Below are positions 45,113 to 55,800 of a DNA stretch of 64,000 bases, in pieces. Source of the stretch: Agapanthus africanus (taxonomy: Eukaryota > Streptophyta > Magnoliopsida > Asparagales > Amaryllidaceae); assembly GCA_030015575.1 (NCBI GenBank), contig JASDDO010000016.1, positions 108,519,241 through 108,583,240 on the forward strand, given 5' to 3'. Under the pieces are notes generated by a model that made no database searches, was not told the origin of the DNA, and saw only the letters and a list, made by a program, of their open reading frames with translations. The first letter of the stretch is position 1, and each line of letters opens with the position of its first letter. Both the position numbers and the translations under genes were made by a program.

Positions 45113-47509
45113 TTATGCAGGGTAAACCGGCTCCTGTAAGAACAGGAGCTCCTCTGTTGGTTCGGCGCTAAGGTACGGTTTTAGTCGGTGTCCGTTCACT
45201 TTGAAAAATGAACCGTCCTTTGGATTTTCCAAATCCACAGCGCCCTGCGGATATACATTCCGTACAAAATACGGCCCTTTCCAGCGAGATCTGAGCTTTC
45301 CTGTATGGAAGTGAAGTCGGGTGTCGTAAAGCAGTACCTGCTGACCAGGTACGAAGGTTTTGCGCAAAAGGTGTTTATCGTGAAACACCTTCGTTCGATT
45401 CTTAACGACAACCGCGTTATCGTAAGCCTCACCCCTAAGCTCGCTCAGTTCGTTCAACTGCAGCTTCTGATGGCTGCCCGCATCTTCGAGAGACAGATTC
45501 AGTTCTTTTATCGCCCAAAATACGCGATGCTCTATTTCGACAGGTAGGTGGCAGGCTTTTCTGTACACAAGCCGATAGGGAGACATGCCAAGGTCGGTCT
45601 TATAAGCGGTTCGAAATGCCCAAAGGGCATTAGTGAGTATTAGCGACCAATCCTTACGGTTCTTGGAAACCGTCTTCTCCAGTATCTGCTTGATTTTCCG
45701 ATTTGAAACTTCGGCCTGCCCGCAGGTTTGGGGGTGGTAGGGCGTGGATAGCTTATGATTAATGGAGTATTTCCGCATCAACGCCTCGAAATTCTTGTTG
45801 CAGAAATGACTTCCATTGTCGCTAATGATCGCTCGGGGGTGCCCAAAATGGGAGAAAATGTTTTCTTTAAGAAACCTAACGACAACCTTGTTGTCGTTAG
45901 TCCGGCTGGGCCCTGCCTCGACCCATTTAGAGACGTAATCAACAGCGAGAAGGATGTACAAGTTCCCGAAAGAGCTGGGAAACGGCCCCATGAAATCTAT
46001 CCCCCAAACATCGAAAATCTCCACAACCAAGATCGGTTGGAGCGGCATCTCGTTCCTCCGGGATATCCGGCCCAAGTGTTGGCACCGGGAGCAAGTTTTG
46101 CAATAGTCATGAGCGTCTTTGAAGAGTTGTGGCCAGTAGAAACTACATTGCAAGATCTTCTCAGCTGTCTTTCTGGGGACAAAATGCCCGCCACACGCTT
46201 GATCGTGGCAAAATGACAGCACACTCTTGAATTCCTCGTCAGGGACACACCGACGAATAATCTGGTCGGGACAGTATTTGAACAGATAGGGTTCGTCCCA
46301 GTAAAAGTGTTTTACTTGGGATAAGAAGCGAAGTCTGTCCTGACTTGACCATTCAGTTGGTAGTAATCCCGTGGCCAAATAGTTCACAATATCTGCGAAC
46401 CAGGGTTCGGAAGATACTGTCAAGAGCTGTTCATCCGGGAAAACGTCGTTGATCGGAATTGGAAGCGAAGGCGAAGAAGGAAGTCGTGAGAGATGGTCGG
46501 CAACTACGTTTTCACATCCTCGTTTTTCCTTAATGACAAGGTCAAACTCTTGAAGCAAGAGGATCCAACGTATTAACAAAGATTTTGCATCTTTCTTCGC
46601 AAAAAGATGGCGCAGAGTAGAATGGTCGGTGTAGACAATGACTGGAGAGCCGATGAGGTAGGGCCTGAACTTTTCTAAAGCAAATACAACAGCTAAGAAT
46701 TCCTTCTCAGTTGTTGTATAATTGAGTTGGGCGTCGTTCAGGGTTCGGCTCGCATAATAGATTACGTGCGGCATCTTGTTGATGTGTTGTCCAAGGACAG
46801 CACCAATGGCAAAGTCGGATGCATCGCACATAATCTCAAATGGGTGCGTCCAGTCAGGTGAAGAAAGAAAGGGAGCAGAAGTGAGTGATCGTTTTAGTGA
46901 CTCGAATGCAGTCACACAGCTCGAGTTGAAGTCGAATGGCGTATCCTTGGCCAGCAAAAGAGTCAAGGGCCTAGCAATCTTGCTAAAGTTCTTGATGAAC
47001 CGTCTATAGAAACCGGCATGGCCAAGGAAGGCTCGGATATCTCTGACGCATCGGGGAGGAGGTAGATTGGAAATGACCTCAATCTTTGCTTTGTCAACCT
47101 CTATGCCATTTTGCGAAATGATATGTCCTAAGACAATACCTTCGCGCACCATGAAGTGGCATTTTTCCCAATTCAAAGTGAGATTCTTGTCCTTACATCG
47201 GGTAAGGACAACGTCAAGATGCAGCAAACACTTGTTGAAGGAATCGCCGAAGATGGAGAAATCATCCATGAAAATCTCCAGAAATTTTTCCACCGTGTCT
47301 GAGAAGATTCCCATCATACACCGATGTAAGGTAGCGGGCGCATTGCATAACCCAAAGGGAATGCGACGATATGCAAACGTGCCGAAAGGACAAGTGAATG
47401 TGGTCTTGTCCTGGTCTTTTTCGGCGATGGGAATCTGATTATAGCCGGAGTAGCCATCAAGAAAGTAGTAGTACTCGTGTCCGGCCAATCCGTTCAAGCA
47501 TCTGGTCAA
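45113..47509 (-). pseudogene. Athila reverse transcriptase, RNase H and integrase
   Basis: The 798-codon frame starts inside reverse transcriptase after a frameshift near 47490; the Met at 47509 is not the true start. It holds [23 protein letters not shown] and the catalytic FMDD at residues 80-83, RNase H with [13 protein letters not shown] near 230, and the chromatin-site integrase: a zinc region with [11 protein letters not shown] and CKTCSRCQ, then DDE residues in [18 protein letters not shown] and GQAEVSNRK. The tail continues past the core ([18 protein letters not shown]) to a normal stop. All catalytic residues appear intact in this part, so only the missing start prevents a full chain. 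Confidence 0.93.
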
Positions 47510-47675
47510 TGAAAGGTAGCGGAAAGTGGTCTTTCCGCGTTGCGGCGTTGAGTTTTCTGTAATCGATGCATACTCGCCACCCAGTTTGAGTGCGAGTAGG
47601 GATTAACTCGTTCGCCTCGTTGGTTATGACCGTTATACCTGATTTCTTGGGGACAACATGGATGGGGCAAACCCA
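47510..47675 (-). pseudogene. Athila reverse transcriptase N-terminal piece
   Basis: After the TAG at 47676-47678 the upstream frame continues as WVCPIHVVPKKSG and [27 protein letters not shown], the first conserved blocks of Ty3/gypsy reverse transcriptase. A one-base insertion near 47490 then shifts it relative to the frame at 45113-47509. Confidence 0.8.
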
Positions 47676-49457
47676 CTAGCTATCAGAGATAGGGTAAATG
47701 ATACCACTATCTAGACATTTTACGATCTCCTTCTTCACAGCCTCTTTCATGACTAGATTGAGACGTCTCTGTGGATCCCGGGCTGGTTTGGCATCATCCA
47801 TCAGATGAATGTGATGCTCAACGATCAGGGGAATAATCCCCTTAATGTCCGCCATGGACCAGCCAAAAGCTTGCCTGTTGCTGTGCAAGACCGCGAGAAG
47901 GGATTTCTCTTGCTCGGGAGCTAGAGAAGCCGAAATGATGACAGGGAGGGTCTCGTTTTCACCTAAGTAAGCATACTTAAGGTGAGACGGCAAAGGCTTG
48001 AGTTCGAGCGTTGGAGGTGCAACGATGGAAGGCAAGATTGGTGCAGAGGTCTCGAACTCAAAGGACTCCAGCAAAGGTTCAAAACGAGTGTAGGCGACCG
48101 AGTTGGATGGTTCAGGTAACTCATCCGGAAATTCGAAAGATTCAAACTCGGGTTGTGCGCGGCTAAGATCGTTCGAGAACGTAAAACACTCGTAGTCGTT
48201 GTCGGGCGCAGAAACAGCAGCAGGTTCGAGGAGGAACACACTAGTGGCGTCAAGATTATCGTGTTCGAACAGAAACTCCTCGAATTCACACTCTTCAAGG
48301 GTGATCTCCTGGATCGAGAAGACGTCCAGTATATGAGCATTAGGTTCGGCGGGCTGATTCCCCAACCTAAAAATGTTGAGTTCAATCGTCATGTTTCCAA
48401 AAGAGAGGTTCATCGAACCATTGCGACAATTGATCACAGCATTTGAGGTTGCAAGAAATGGGCGACCGAGTATCACCGGAATTTGATTCCGGGGGTTAGC
48501 TACAGGCTGTGTGTCTAATACAATGAAATCAACGGGGAATATGAAGTCCCCGACTTTGATTAACACATCCTCTAGCTCACCCCTAGGATGGGTGATCGAT
48601 CGGTCGGCCATTTGGAGAGTGCAGTGCGTAGGTTTCAGCTCTCCTACGCCTAATTGCTCGTATACTGAGTACGAAAGCAGGTTAACACTGGCACCAAGAT
48701 CTAATAGTGTGCGGTTGATGTTCTTATCCCCAATGGTAATAGAAATCGTAGGACAGCCAGGGTCCTTCCGTTTTTGTGGTAAAGATTGGGTAAGAGCATC
48801 ACTCACAGCACTAGCCAAGAAAACTTTCTTGAGTACCTGAGACTTCCCCTTTTTCGTGCACAAGTCCTTTAAGATTTTCGCGTAGGACGGGACTTGTTGG
48901 ACAGCATCTAAAAGAGGAATGTTAATGTTAACCTGCTTAAATAACTCCAGAATCTTCTCCATTTGAGGATTTTGTTTATTAGACCTCAACCGGTTTGGAA
49001 ATGGAATATTTTTAAAATTGGTTGAGTCTAATGCTGGAGGAGGAGATTTTAGAGTTAGAACGGATCCCAGAATAGGTGTTTTCGTAGAGTGAGAAGTGGG
49101 TCCATTCGGAGCAGAAGAAGAGGAAGGAGAGCCTGTTGAAGAGCGGAGAATAGGCTCAAAAGAAGCAGAAGAAGAAGAAGAAGAAGAATAAGAAGAAGAA
49201 GAAGTGGCCGGGGTGTCATCATTGATCCGTGTGCCGATGTTGTTTTGCAGCAACCTTCCCGATCTCAATGTGGTCACGGCACTCACATTATGATTCTGTT
49301 GTTCAAGAGAAACATGTACATTATGTGGGTGACCGGGATTTGGGAGTGGTTGGGACGGGAGCTTCCCCTTCTCTCGCTCGCTTAAAGCCGCATTCAGCTG
49401 TGCAACCTGGGCCTTGATGGTCTTGATGCTTTGCCCGTGAGTGGCAGTGTGTTGCAC
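47676..49457 (-). pseudogene. Athila gag C-terminus, protease and RT start
   Basis: The 593-codon frame has a Ser-rich run (about residues 86-100, from a GAA/TTC microsatellite), the aspartic protease with DLGASVNLL at residues 253-261 and GRPFLATSNAVI near 330, an acidic linker, and the start of reverse transcriptase (KEAVKKEIVKCLDSGIIYPISDS). Leu replaces Thr/Ser in the active site, a form usual for this lineage. It ends at an in-frame TAG. The frame continues upstream of the Met to the zinc knuckle near 49900, interrupted by TAG at 49761-49763. Confidence 0.88.
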
Positions 49458-49763
49458 TAAGGACTGAATGGAAGACTGGATGTTGGCGGTGGACTGAGTC
49501 GATTGTTTAACGAACGCCTCCAGACTTCGTTCGAGTGAGGAAACCTTATCGTTGTTTGACGGAACAACGTTGTTTGGTGGAAAAGAATTGTTGGGTGCAA
49601 AGTTGTTCGTCTGATTTTGAAATGGTTGGGGTTTGAAAGGCTGCTGAAACTGCTGTTGAGTTTGTTGTTGCGCTTGTTGTTGCGGCGGAGGGGCCCTTTG
49701 GAAATTGTTTCCTTGGAATTGATTCTGATTCTGATTCCAGGCGAAATTGGGGTGGTTCCTCTA

Positions 49764-49901
49764 ACCGGGATTGTAGGTGGAAGAGTATGGATCATTCATC
49801 GGTCTTTGCTGAAATGCAGCATTAACCTGATCCTGTCCTTGCGAGGGTGGATTGTAAGGACACTCTTCGGTTAAGTGAGAAGGATCGGAACAACAAGCGC
49901 A
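49764..49901 (-). pseudogene. Athila gag zinc knuckle
   Basis: A CX2CX4HX4C knuckle (CACCSDPSHLTEEC) is encoded from 49901 downward in the same frame as the protease ORF but shifted relative to the capsid ORF. A TAG at 49761-49763 follows. It would bind the genomic RNA. Confidence 0.75.
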
Positions 49902-51001
49902 AATGGTACGAAGGGGAGAACAGGGGCAGGAGCAGGAGAAGAAAACCTGCTCTCTATCGCTTCAAGCTTTCTTGTTATTGCAGCCATTTTAGCTTTCATC
50001 ATGATCGAGACATCAAGTTGGTGAATTCCTACCCTAGACTGACCGGTAGAAGTGGAGGTAGAAGAAGAAGAAGTCGGTCTGGTGCTCTCCCATTGTAGCG
50101 TTTGCTCCGCAAGGTCATCAAAGAATTGCCACGCTTCCTCGTCAGATTTCGATAGGAAGTGGCCCTGACAGATGGTTTCAAACAACTGCTTCGTTGCTGG
50201 GTTCAGGCCCTCATATAAGGTTTGGCAAAGTTGCCATTTCTCTATACCGTGGTGAGGACACTGAACAAGAAGGTCTTTGTACCGGTCAAAGCACTTCCAG
50301 AAGAGTTCAGAAGGAAGCTGAGTGAATTGGTTGATTTCATTGCGAATCATTGCGGTTTTATGATTCGGATAGAATTTTTTTAGAAACTCTTTAACAAACT
50401 CGTCCCAGCTGGTTATTGAGTGGGAAGCGGTGCTATACAGCCATTTTTCAGCAAGATCGCATAAAGTGAACGGAATGACCCGTAGACGTATAGCATCGTC
50501 CGACAGCTGGGTGGTTTTCATCATGGCACAGACGTTTTGAAATTTATTGATGAAGATATAGGCATCTTCAGATTCAAGCCCATGAAATCGTGGAAGCATG
50601 TTGATGAAGTGGAGCTTAATTTCAAAATTATCCCCATTGGCTGGTGGAAGAGAAAGGCAGGTGGGAAGTGCAGAATGGGTGGGATAGAAACGATCCTGTA
50701 GCGCGATTCGCTGCGGCGCTACAACAGGCGGTGGTGGTGGGTTGTTGGTCTCCGTAGGAGGTGGAGCCAATCCAGGGCTAGTCAAAGAGATGTTCGGATT
50801 AAATCCTTACATCGCGGAAGAAGAGGTTGGTGAAGGTGAAGATGTATGAACAGAATTCCGGTCAACGTCGGAGTTGGCCGGCAAAGGAAGGGGTGAAAGA
50901 GGAGTGGACGGAGTTTCGACGTCTGAGTCGATCGCGTAGTCGGTAGCGACTAACGTAACGCGGACGAAGCGGGCGCTAGTGTCCCGAGTCCAAGCGGACA
51001 T
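49871..51001 (-). pseudogene. Athila gag capsid
   Basis: Gag frame from the likely start Met at 51001 (MSAWTRDTSARF), with one TAA at 50807-50809, then open from Met 50785 for 304 codons. The retrotransposon-gag domain shows FHGLESEDAYIFINKFQ, RLRVIPFTLCDLAEKWLY, WDEFVKEFLKKFYP and the LCQTLYEGLNPATKQLFET block typical of Athila/Tat gag. It runs out of frame shortly before the zinc knuckle and stops at 49871. It would assemble the particle. Confidence 0.88.
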
Positions 51002-52209
51002 ACACTAAACGAGTTTAGTATAGTCAAAGCGGAGAAGGTGAGGGTAAGAAAACGTCAATGGAGAAAACGATGGGTTGTGGGTGAAAAATGGATTTGGCGA
51101 CAAAGGGCAAGTTTTTATAAAAGTTTTTGATTTTTTTCCTTTTTTTTTTAGAAAGAGCTTTACAGGAATATGTACGGACTTACGGCTTTAAGAAATCACA
51201 AATAAGATATGCACAATCTCACCTAGATCTAGGGTCACCTAGGTCTGCTAGACAGCTCCTAACTGTTCCAGAGGGCTAGAAATAGGACCTCAAACCGCCT
51301 CTTCTCCGTCTAATGCGGCCAGATAAGTGCCAGGTAAGTGGGAGGTTGTCCAACGCTTTCGCGAAGTTCCTTAATTAAATAACTACTTGCCTTCGTCACA
51401 CTTGCCTAGGCACCACAAAAGTCAGATAGGATAAACGGCCGATGCCTGTAACTAGTCCTCTGTCCTATTGAGCGCGAAGTCCTTAGGGCTGAGTCTAGTA
51501 TTTTTTAATTAACAATGGTCAATGCATATGCTTTTTGAGATTTCTGGGGTCCTGGGAAGGGTGATGAAATCCTCACCCAATCTGAATTGGTTTCAAGCCC
51601 CTTAAGTCCGTATTAATGAATGCAAAGCGATAACAAATCAACTGCAAACAATTTTTATTTTTAGCGCGGCGCAAAGAATCCTGCACAAAACAGTTTATTG
51701 GAAGGGGGAAGAGAGTTTGCGCAAAGAATGATGCAGAAAACACAATTATATTGGAGTCCAGAGGGGTGGGAGAGAGAAGAGAGAGAATTACCCAAAATTT
51801 GGGCTCCTAAAAGCTTCAAACCGCCGCGGTTCCGCGGCCTTAGTGTGCTAATGCGCGGTTCCACGGCTTGAAGGTGCCTTCGGAGCATCATTTATCTTGT
51901 GGGTGTTCACTTGGCTGTCCTCTTCTTGTCTGGTTATCCTGAATCTTAATTTGCTTACTGGATCTGCACCAGAATTTTTCAGTAGACCGTTTTATCCGTC
52001 TTGAACCGTCGCAGTGTGGCCGCGAGATGTGGGTCTAACTTCCCACGTCTTTGGCACTGAACTCGAACTTCGTATTATCCTGCACACTTGCACAAAAACT
52101 AATCAAAAATAACAAGATGATTTTTTACAAAGTATATTTTTTTTTGTTTTTCGGTTATATTTATATTCACAAGTTAACCCGAAATTACACAAAGAAATAA
52201 ACTACCGTC
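51002..52209 (-). other. Athila leader
   Basis: The 1.2-kb leader has two GC-rich motifs (GCCGCGGTTCCGCGGC at 51823-51838 and a decayed one at 51853-51867), the 31-bp stretch shared with Copia-A (51353-51383), and a run of T/A near 51120-51150. The frame 51661-51891 spans the GC motif and has no domain. Confidence 0.7.
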
Positions 52210-52227
52210 TCCCCGGCAACGGCACCA
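52210..52227 (-). other. Athila primer-binding site
   Basis: TGGTGCCGTTGCCGGGGA on the minus strand is the tRNA-Asp type site known from Athila/Tat elements (usually TGGCGCC). It lies two bases from the 5' LTR end ACCAATCA. Confidence 0.88.
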
Positions 52228-52229
52228 TT

Positions 52230-53804
52230 TGATTGGTAATCATTCTGCGTGTTCAAGTTTAGTTAATTACCGCAATCAAGACGGTTTCGCTTGTAGCTAG
52301 CCGGTTGAGTACGGGTCGTCCGCAGGGAGACAGGAATCTTTTTCTATGTGCTTTAACGAGTTAAGTCCGATTTTCCAGATTTGTTTGTGATTAACTAAGT
52401 GTTAAAATGATATGTAAAGAGAGCTTGTTAGGGTTAGGATTAGGTTAGTTTGAGTTAGGAGTCGCTCACTTCTTTCGTTGCCACTCTTAATATCGGTGTT
52501 ACGGTAATCGGCAACAACGGGGATTAGCACGACTAGGAAGGAACTTGCGAGTATAAGCTAGGCTTTCCAACGCTTAAGTTCTTCCTTTTGGTGCTTGTCC
52601 GTCCGTTCTTGGCTCTTAGCCATAACCTCCGGTTAATTCAACCACAACCGGTCTCACTATGGAATCACCGCTATCATGTAGGATACGGTGCCGAAGGGAG
52701 CGGATTGTGGTTCAATTAACGGGAGTCGATTTAAAATGTTGGGCAAGAAAAGAGTGAGAGAGATTTCCTTCTCTCAAACTTCCCTTAACCTACCCTAACA
52801 AGTATGAAACTACTCACACATCATAATGAAAAGAAAACAAAACAAAAGAGGAAGATAGAAAGAAAGAGATTAGAAGATAACAACTAGCTATTTACGATCT
52901 CACCTTGGCAAGGATCAAGCGTAAGCATCATGGTTGTTTAAGGATAAAGGAAAAGAGAAAAGAAAGAAACAATAAGAAATAACAACAACTAAGTTAACAA
53001 ATGAAAATTACAAGCAATAATAATAGAACAAGACAAATATGATAACAAAAGGAACTTCTTTATTCATCATTCTTCACTCACAAAAGCTCACTACAAGTTT
53101 TTCAATGGAGAAGAGATGAGAAGAGGAAGAAGAACAAGTATTCTAAAACCTAGAAAAATACAAGATTATGCACACTTTGGCTTCACAAGTTCTGGACTAT
53201 TTATAGGCAGGAAACTGAAAATCTAGGGCAACCATCAGAACACAAATGAAAAGACCAAAGAGCCCCTAAAAACTTTTCTTCTGACAAGCCTAAACGGCCG
53301 CGGAACCGCGGCCTAGACCCCCTATTGGCCGCGGTTCTGCCGCACTATAGGTGAGTTGGGCTGTCGGCTTTTGTGTGCTGCCCTGGTCTGCTGTCCCCTT
53401 TTGTCTGGTACATGTTTTTTCTGATAATCTTTCCACATTTCTTCCAAAATTCTAGTGGATCAAAAGGTGATTGGACATGGATCTTTTGTCATGATTTTCT
53501 CGAGCTCCGTGTAGATTTCTTGGATCTTGTGTTGCCATTGAGCCTTGTGCATGAAAATGACATTGATTTGCCATTTTGTCTCCTAAACTTGTGTGTGGCA
53601 ACAGACGGATAAAGAGCGGAGACCCGTGTTTTATCAGTGGTTGGCAGGATCCCAGATTTTGTCGTGTTTTTCGATGAACTTCACCGTTCAGAGTCGAGAA
53701 CCTGTATCCTGCAATTGACTAGCAAACACGGCTCAAGAGTACCTACCGATATGCAATATGATAAAAATTGGGTGGTATAAAAATGCAAAAATCTGATATG
53801 AACA
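52230..53804 (-). repeat. Athila 5' LTR
   Basis: This 1575-bp partner of 41851-43423 would promote leftward transcription. TATAAATAG lies on the minus strand at 53197-53205, with GC-rich motifs 53296-53313 and 53327-53343 about 90-145 bp upstream of it. Confidence 0.92.
53197..53205 (-). promoter_or_regulatory. TATA box of Athila 5' LTR
   Basis: TATAAATAG on the minus strand matches the plant TATA consensus and is conserved in the other LTR (42818-42826). Confidence 0.6.
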
Positions 53805-53809
53805 GGCCC

Positions 53810-55800
53810 ACTTCGGGAAATTTATTCGATCGAAATTTTAAACTTGTTAGTATGCAGTACTTACTTTATATCTCCGACCGGAAATGTCATTTGATCGGTA
53901 AACCGTGTCTGATTGCTATAGTTCTTTTAGACGGGTTTGCGAACGTGACATTCGCGTTGATGTTCTGTGTTGTGCTGTGATGTTGCGGATATGTCGTGGT
54001 GGATAGCAGGGTGCAATGATAGTGCAGTTTTGATTTATTTGTATATTTGATATTGCGGGGCGAGCGTCCAACATGTGGACTGCCGTCACTGCCTGTTGTA
54101 TAATATTCTTTTGGGGCACGACCGGGTCGAGGTCGATGTGCCTGTTGTACACTTTTTTATTTATGTACTAGGTTTATCCCGCGAAGGAGTGCACAGATAG
54201 CCGGGTTCTGGAGGGCAACGGGTCCGTATCTCATGGCTTTGAGAGGCAAAGGGACCTTACTCTAGAATTGGCAAACTATTCGCCGCACTCGTAGGGGGTA
54301 CAGGTTGACCCAAGGAGGGGTGCTCAATTTACCGGATTCCGTGAAGTGCCGGGTGTTCCATTCACTATGTTGTGGGGACTACCTCGCTTCAGGTTTTGGC
54401 GGGTAACTTGCTGCACCCGTAGGGGTCTAGGTTTCATTGCACAGGCTATCCACACGACCAGGGGAACGTCAGGTTTCAGCAGCGGCTCTGTGAAAATCGG
54501 GGATCCCAGATTATCTGTATTGTTCTGTGATGCTTATTACTTTTCTGTAATGTTGCATATTATCACGCCTGGAGCGATTATTGTATATTGGTATATATAC
54601 TATTAGATGTTGTATATGTTTTACACCCGCGCTAGTCCAGCCCCCGCTCTGTCGTTAGTTAAGTAACCTAACGGGTGATGACGGGACCCAGTGGCGAATG
54701 CGGATGGAATATACGTACATTATATTTTCGTTCTTTTCTGGTGTGATTGATTGATGGGACTGCTTTGATTCTTATCAATGCAAAGATAAAACAAACCTAT
54801 ATTTGATGTTGTTGGAACCAATTTTAAAAGGTTTTATTACAAAGACGTTTCCTTTTGTTTTGCATAGTGATATTCAGTTTAGAATATCCCGCACCTCATT
54901 CGACGAGGCAAGGGCTGATATCCCTTCACCGGGAAAAACCCCTTGGGCAGAAGTTTACGTCATGGTAGTAACTTTAATATAGTCGATTACAAGTTGCTTT
55001 GCATCGCGGTATTCAGATGGAATATCCTGCACCTCATTCCACGAGGAAAGAGCTGAGATCCCTTCACCGGGAGTGACCTCTTTAGCAAAACGTTTTCATC
55101 ACTATATTTTTATAAAAAGCTATCAGTTTCCTTCAACGAGATCAAGTTCATTACGTTTAAGGTTTTTCGCCAAAAACCAGCCGTAGCCCTCCGTCATTTA
55201 TTTTGGGTATTCAGTAGTATTCAAGCTATGCATTTTGACCTAACGCCAAGGCATAGTGTTTGGTAGCTGCTGGGTATTCAATTGTTGCATAGATAGATGA
55301 GTTGGTTTGGGACAGTCGTTCTGCCATTTTGACCTAACGCCAAGGGCATGTGCGGGTGGGTTCAAATTAACCTGGATAATGACGGATAGAACTTGACATG
55401 TGACTTATGATATTTTGACCTAACGCCAAGGTCATAAGAGCATGGGGCAAAAATCACATCGGGAGTTTCAAACATACTAGAAACTTGCCAAGCATGCGCA
55501 TACCTTCTGGAGTGTGATAACTTGAGTGGCTTCCATCAAGTTATCATGCGATGATAGTTGGATCCCGATTCTCACTGATGAGTTAGTTTACTCTTCGGGT
55601 GATCCCGACTAATTCTTCTTTCTGGTTTGGAGGAGAATTTGAGATTACAGTGGGAGATTTCCTAAATAGATAAAGTGATAACCATTCTGATCGAGGTTAG
55701 AGTGCACGCAGAGTATTTCTTTTCTCTCTCTCTTTGGCAGCGACCTTTGACGGACCCTAGACTATGACTCAGTGACCAAAGTTGACCTGAACCTTATTAA
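53810..55800 (+). other. Copia-D leader, second part
   Basis: After the Athila insertion the leader continues with TTATTCGATCGAAATTTTAAAC (as in element F near 5050), the GGGGCACGACCGGGTCGAGG block, duplicated 90-bp block at 54859-55085, three hairpins at 55226-55438, GGATCCCGATTCTCACT near 55561 and the CTCTCTCTTT run before the former gag. Non-coding. Confidence 0.75.
55226..55438 (+). other. Copia-D three-hairpin leader array
   Basis: Three units share TTTTGACCTAACGCCAAGG. Outer stems: CTATGC/GCATAG (55226-55256), TGCC/GGCA (55322-55348) and CTTATGA/TCATAAG (55404-55438). Order and spacing match Copia-A and Copia-B. Confidence 0.75.

Larger units (their letters stand above)
41851..53804 (-). 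mobile_element. Athila-type Ty3/gypsy element
   Basis: This 11954-bp element on the minus strand has LTRs at 41851-43423 and 52230-53804, a tRNA-Asp type primer-binding site at 52210-52227 and a polypurine tract at 43424-43440. The TSD is GGCCC (41845-41849 and 53805-53809) with one extra C at 41850. Gag and pol sequences ([32 protein letters not shown] protease) and the primer-binding site are those of the Athila lineage. About 1.7 kb between pol and the 3' LTR, where Athila elements may carry an env-like frame, holds no long ORF. Gag-pol is broken by at least three stops and two frameshifts. Confidence 0.92.

Noticed and set aside
45755-46216. 153-codon plus-strand frame
   Set aside because: Antisense shadow of the Athila integrase.
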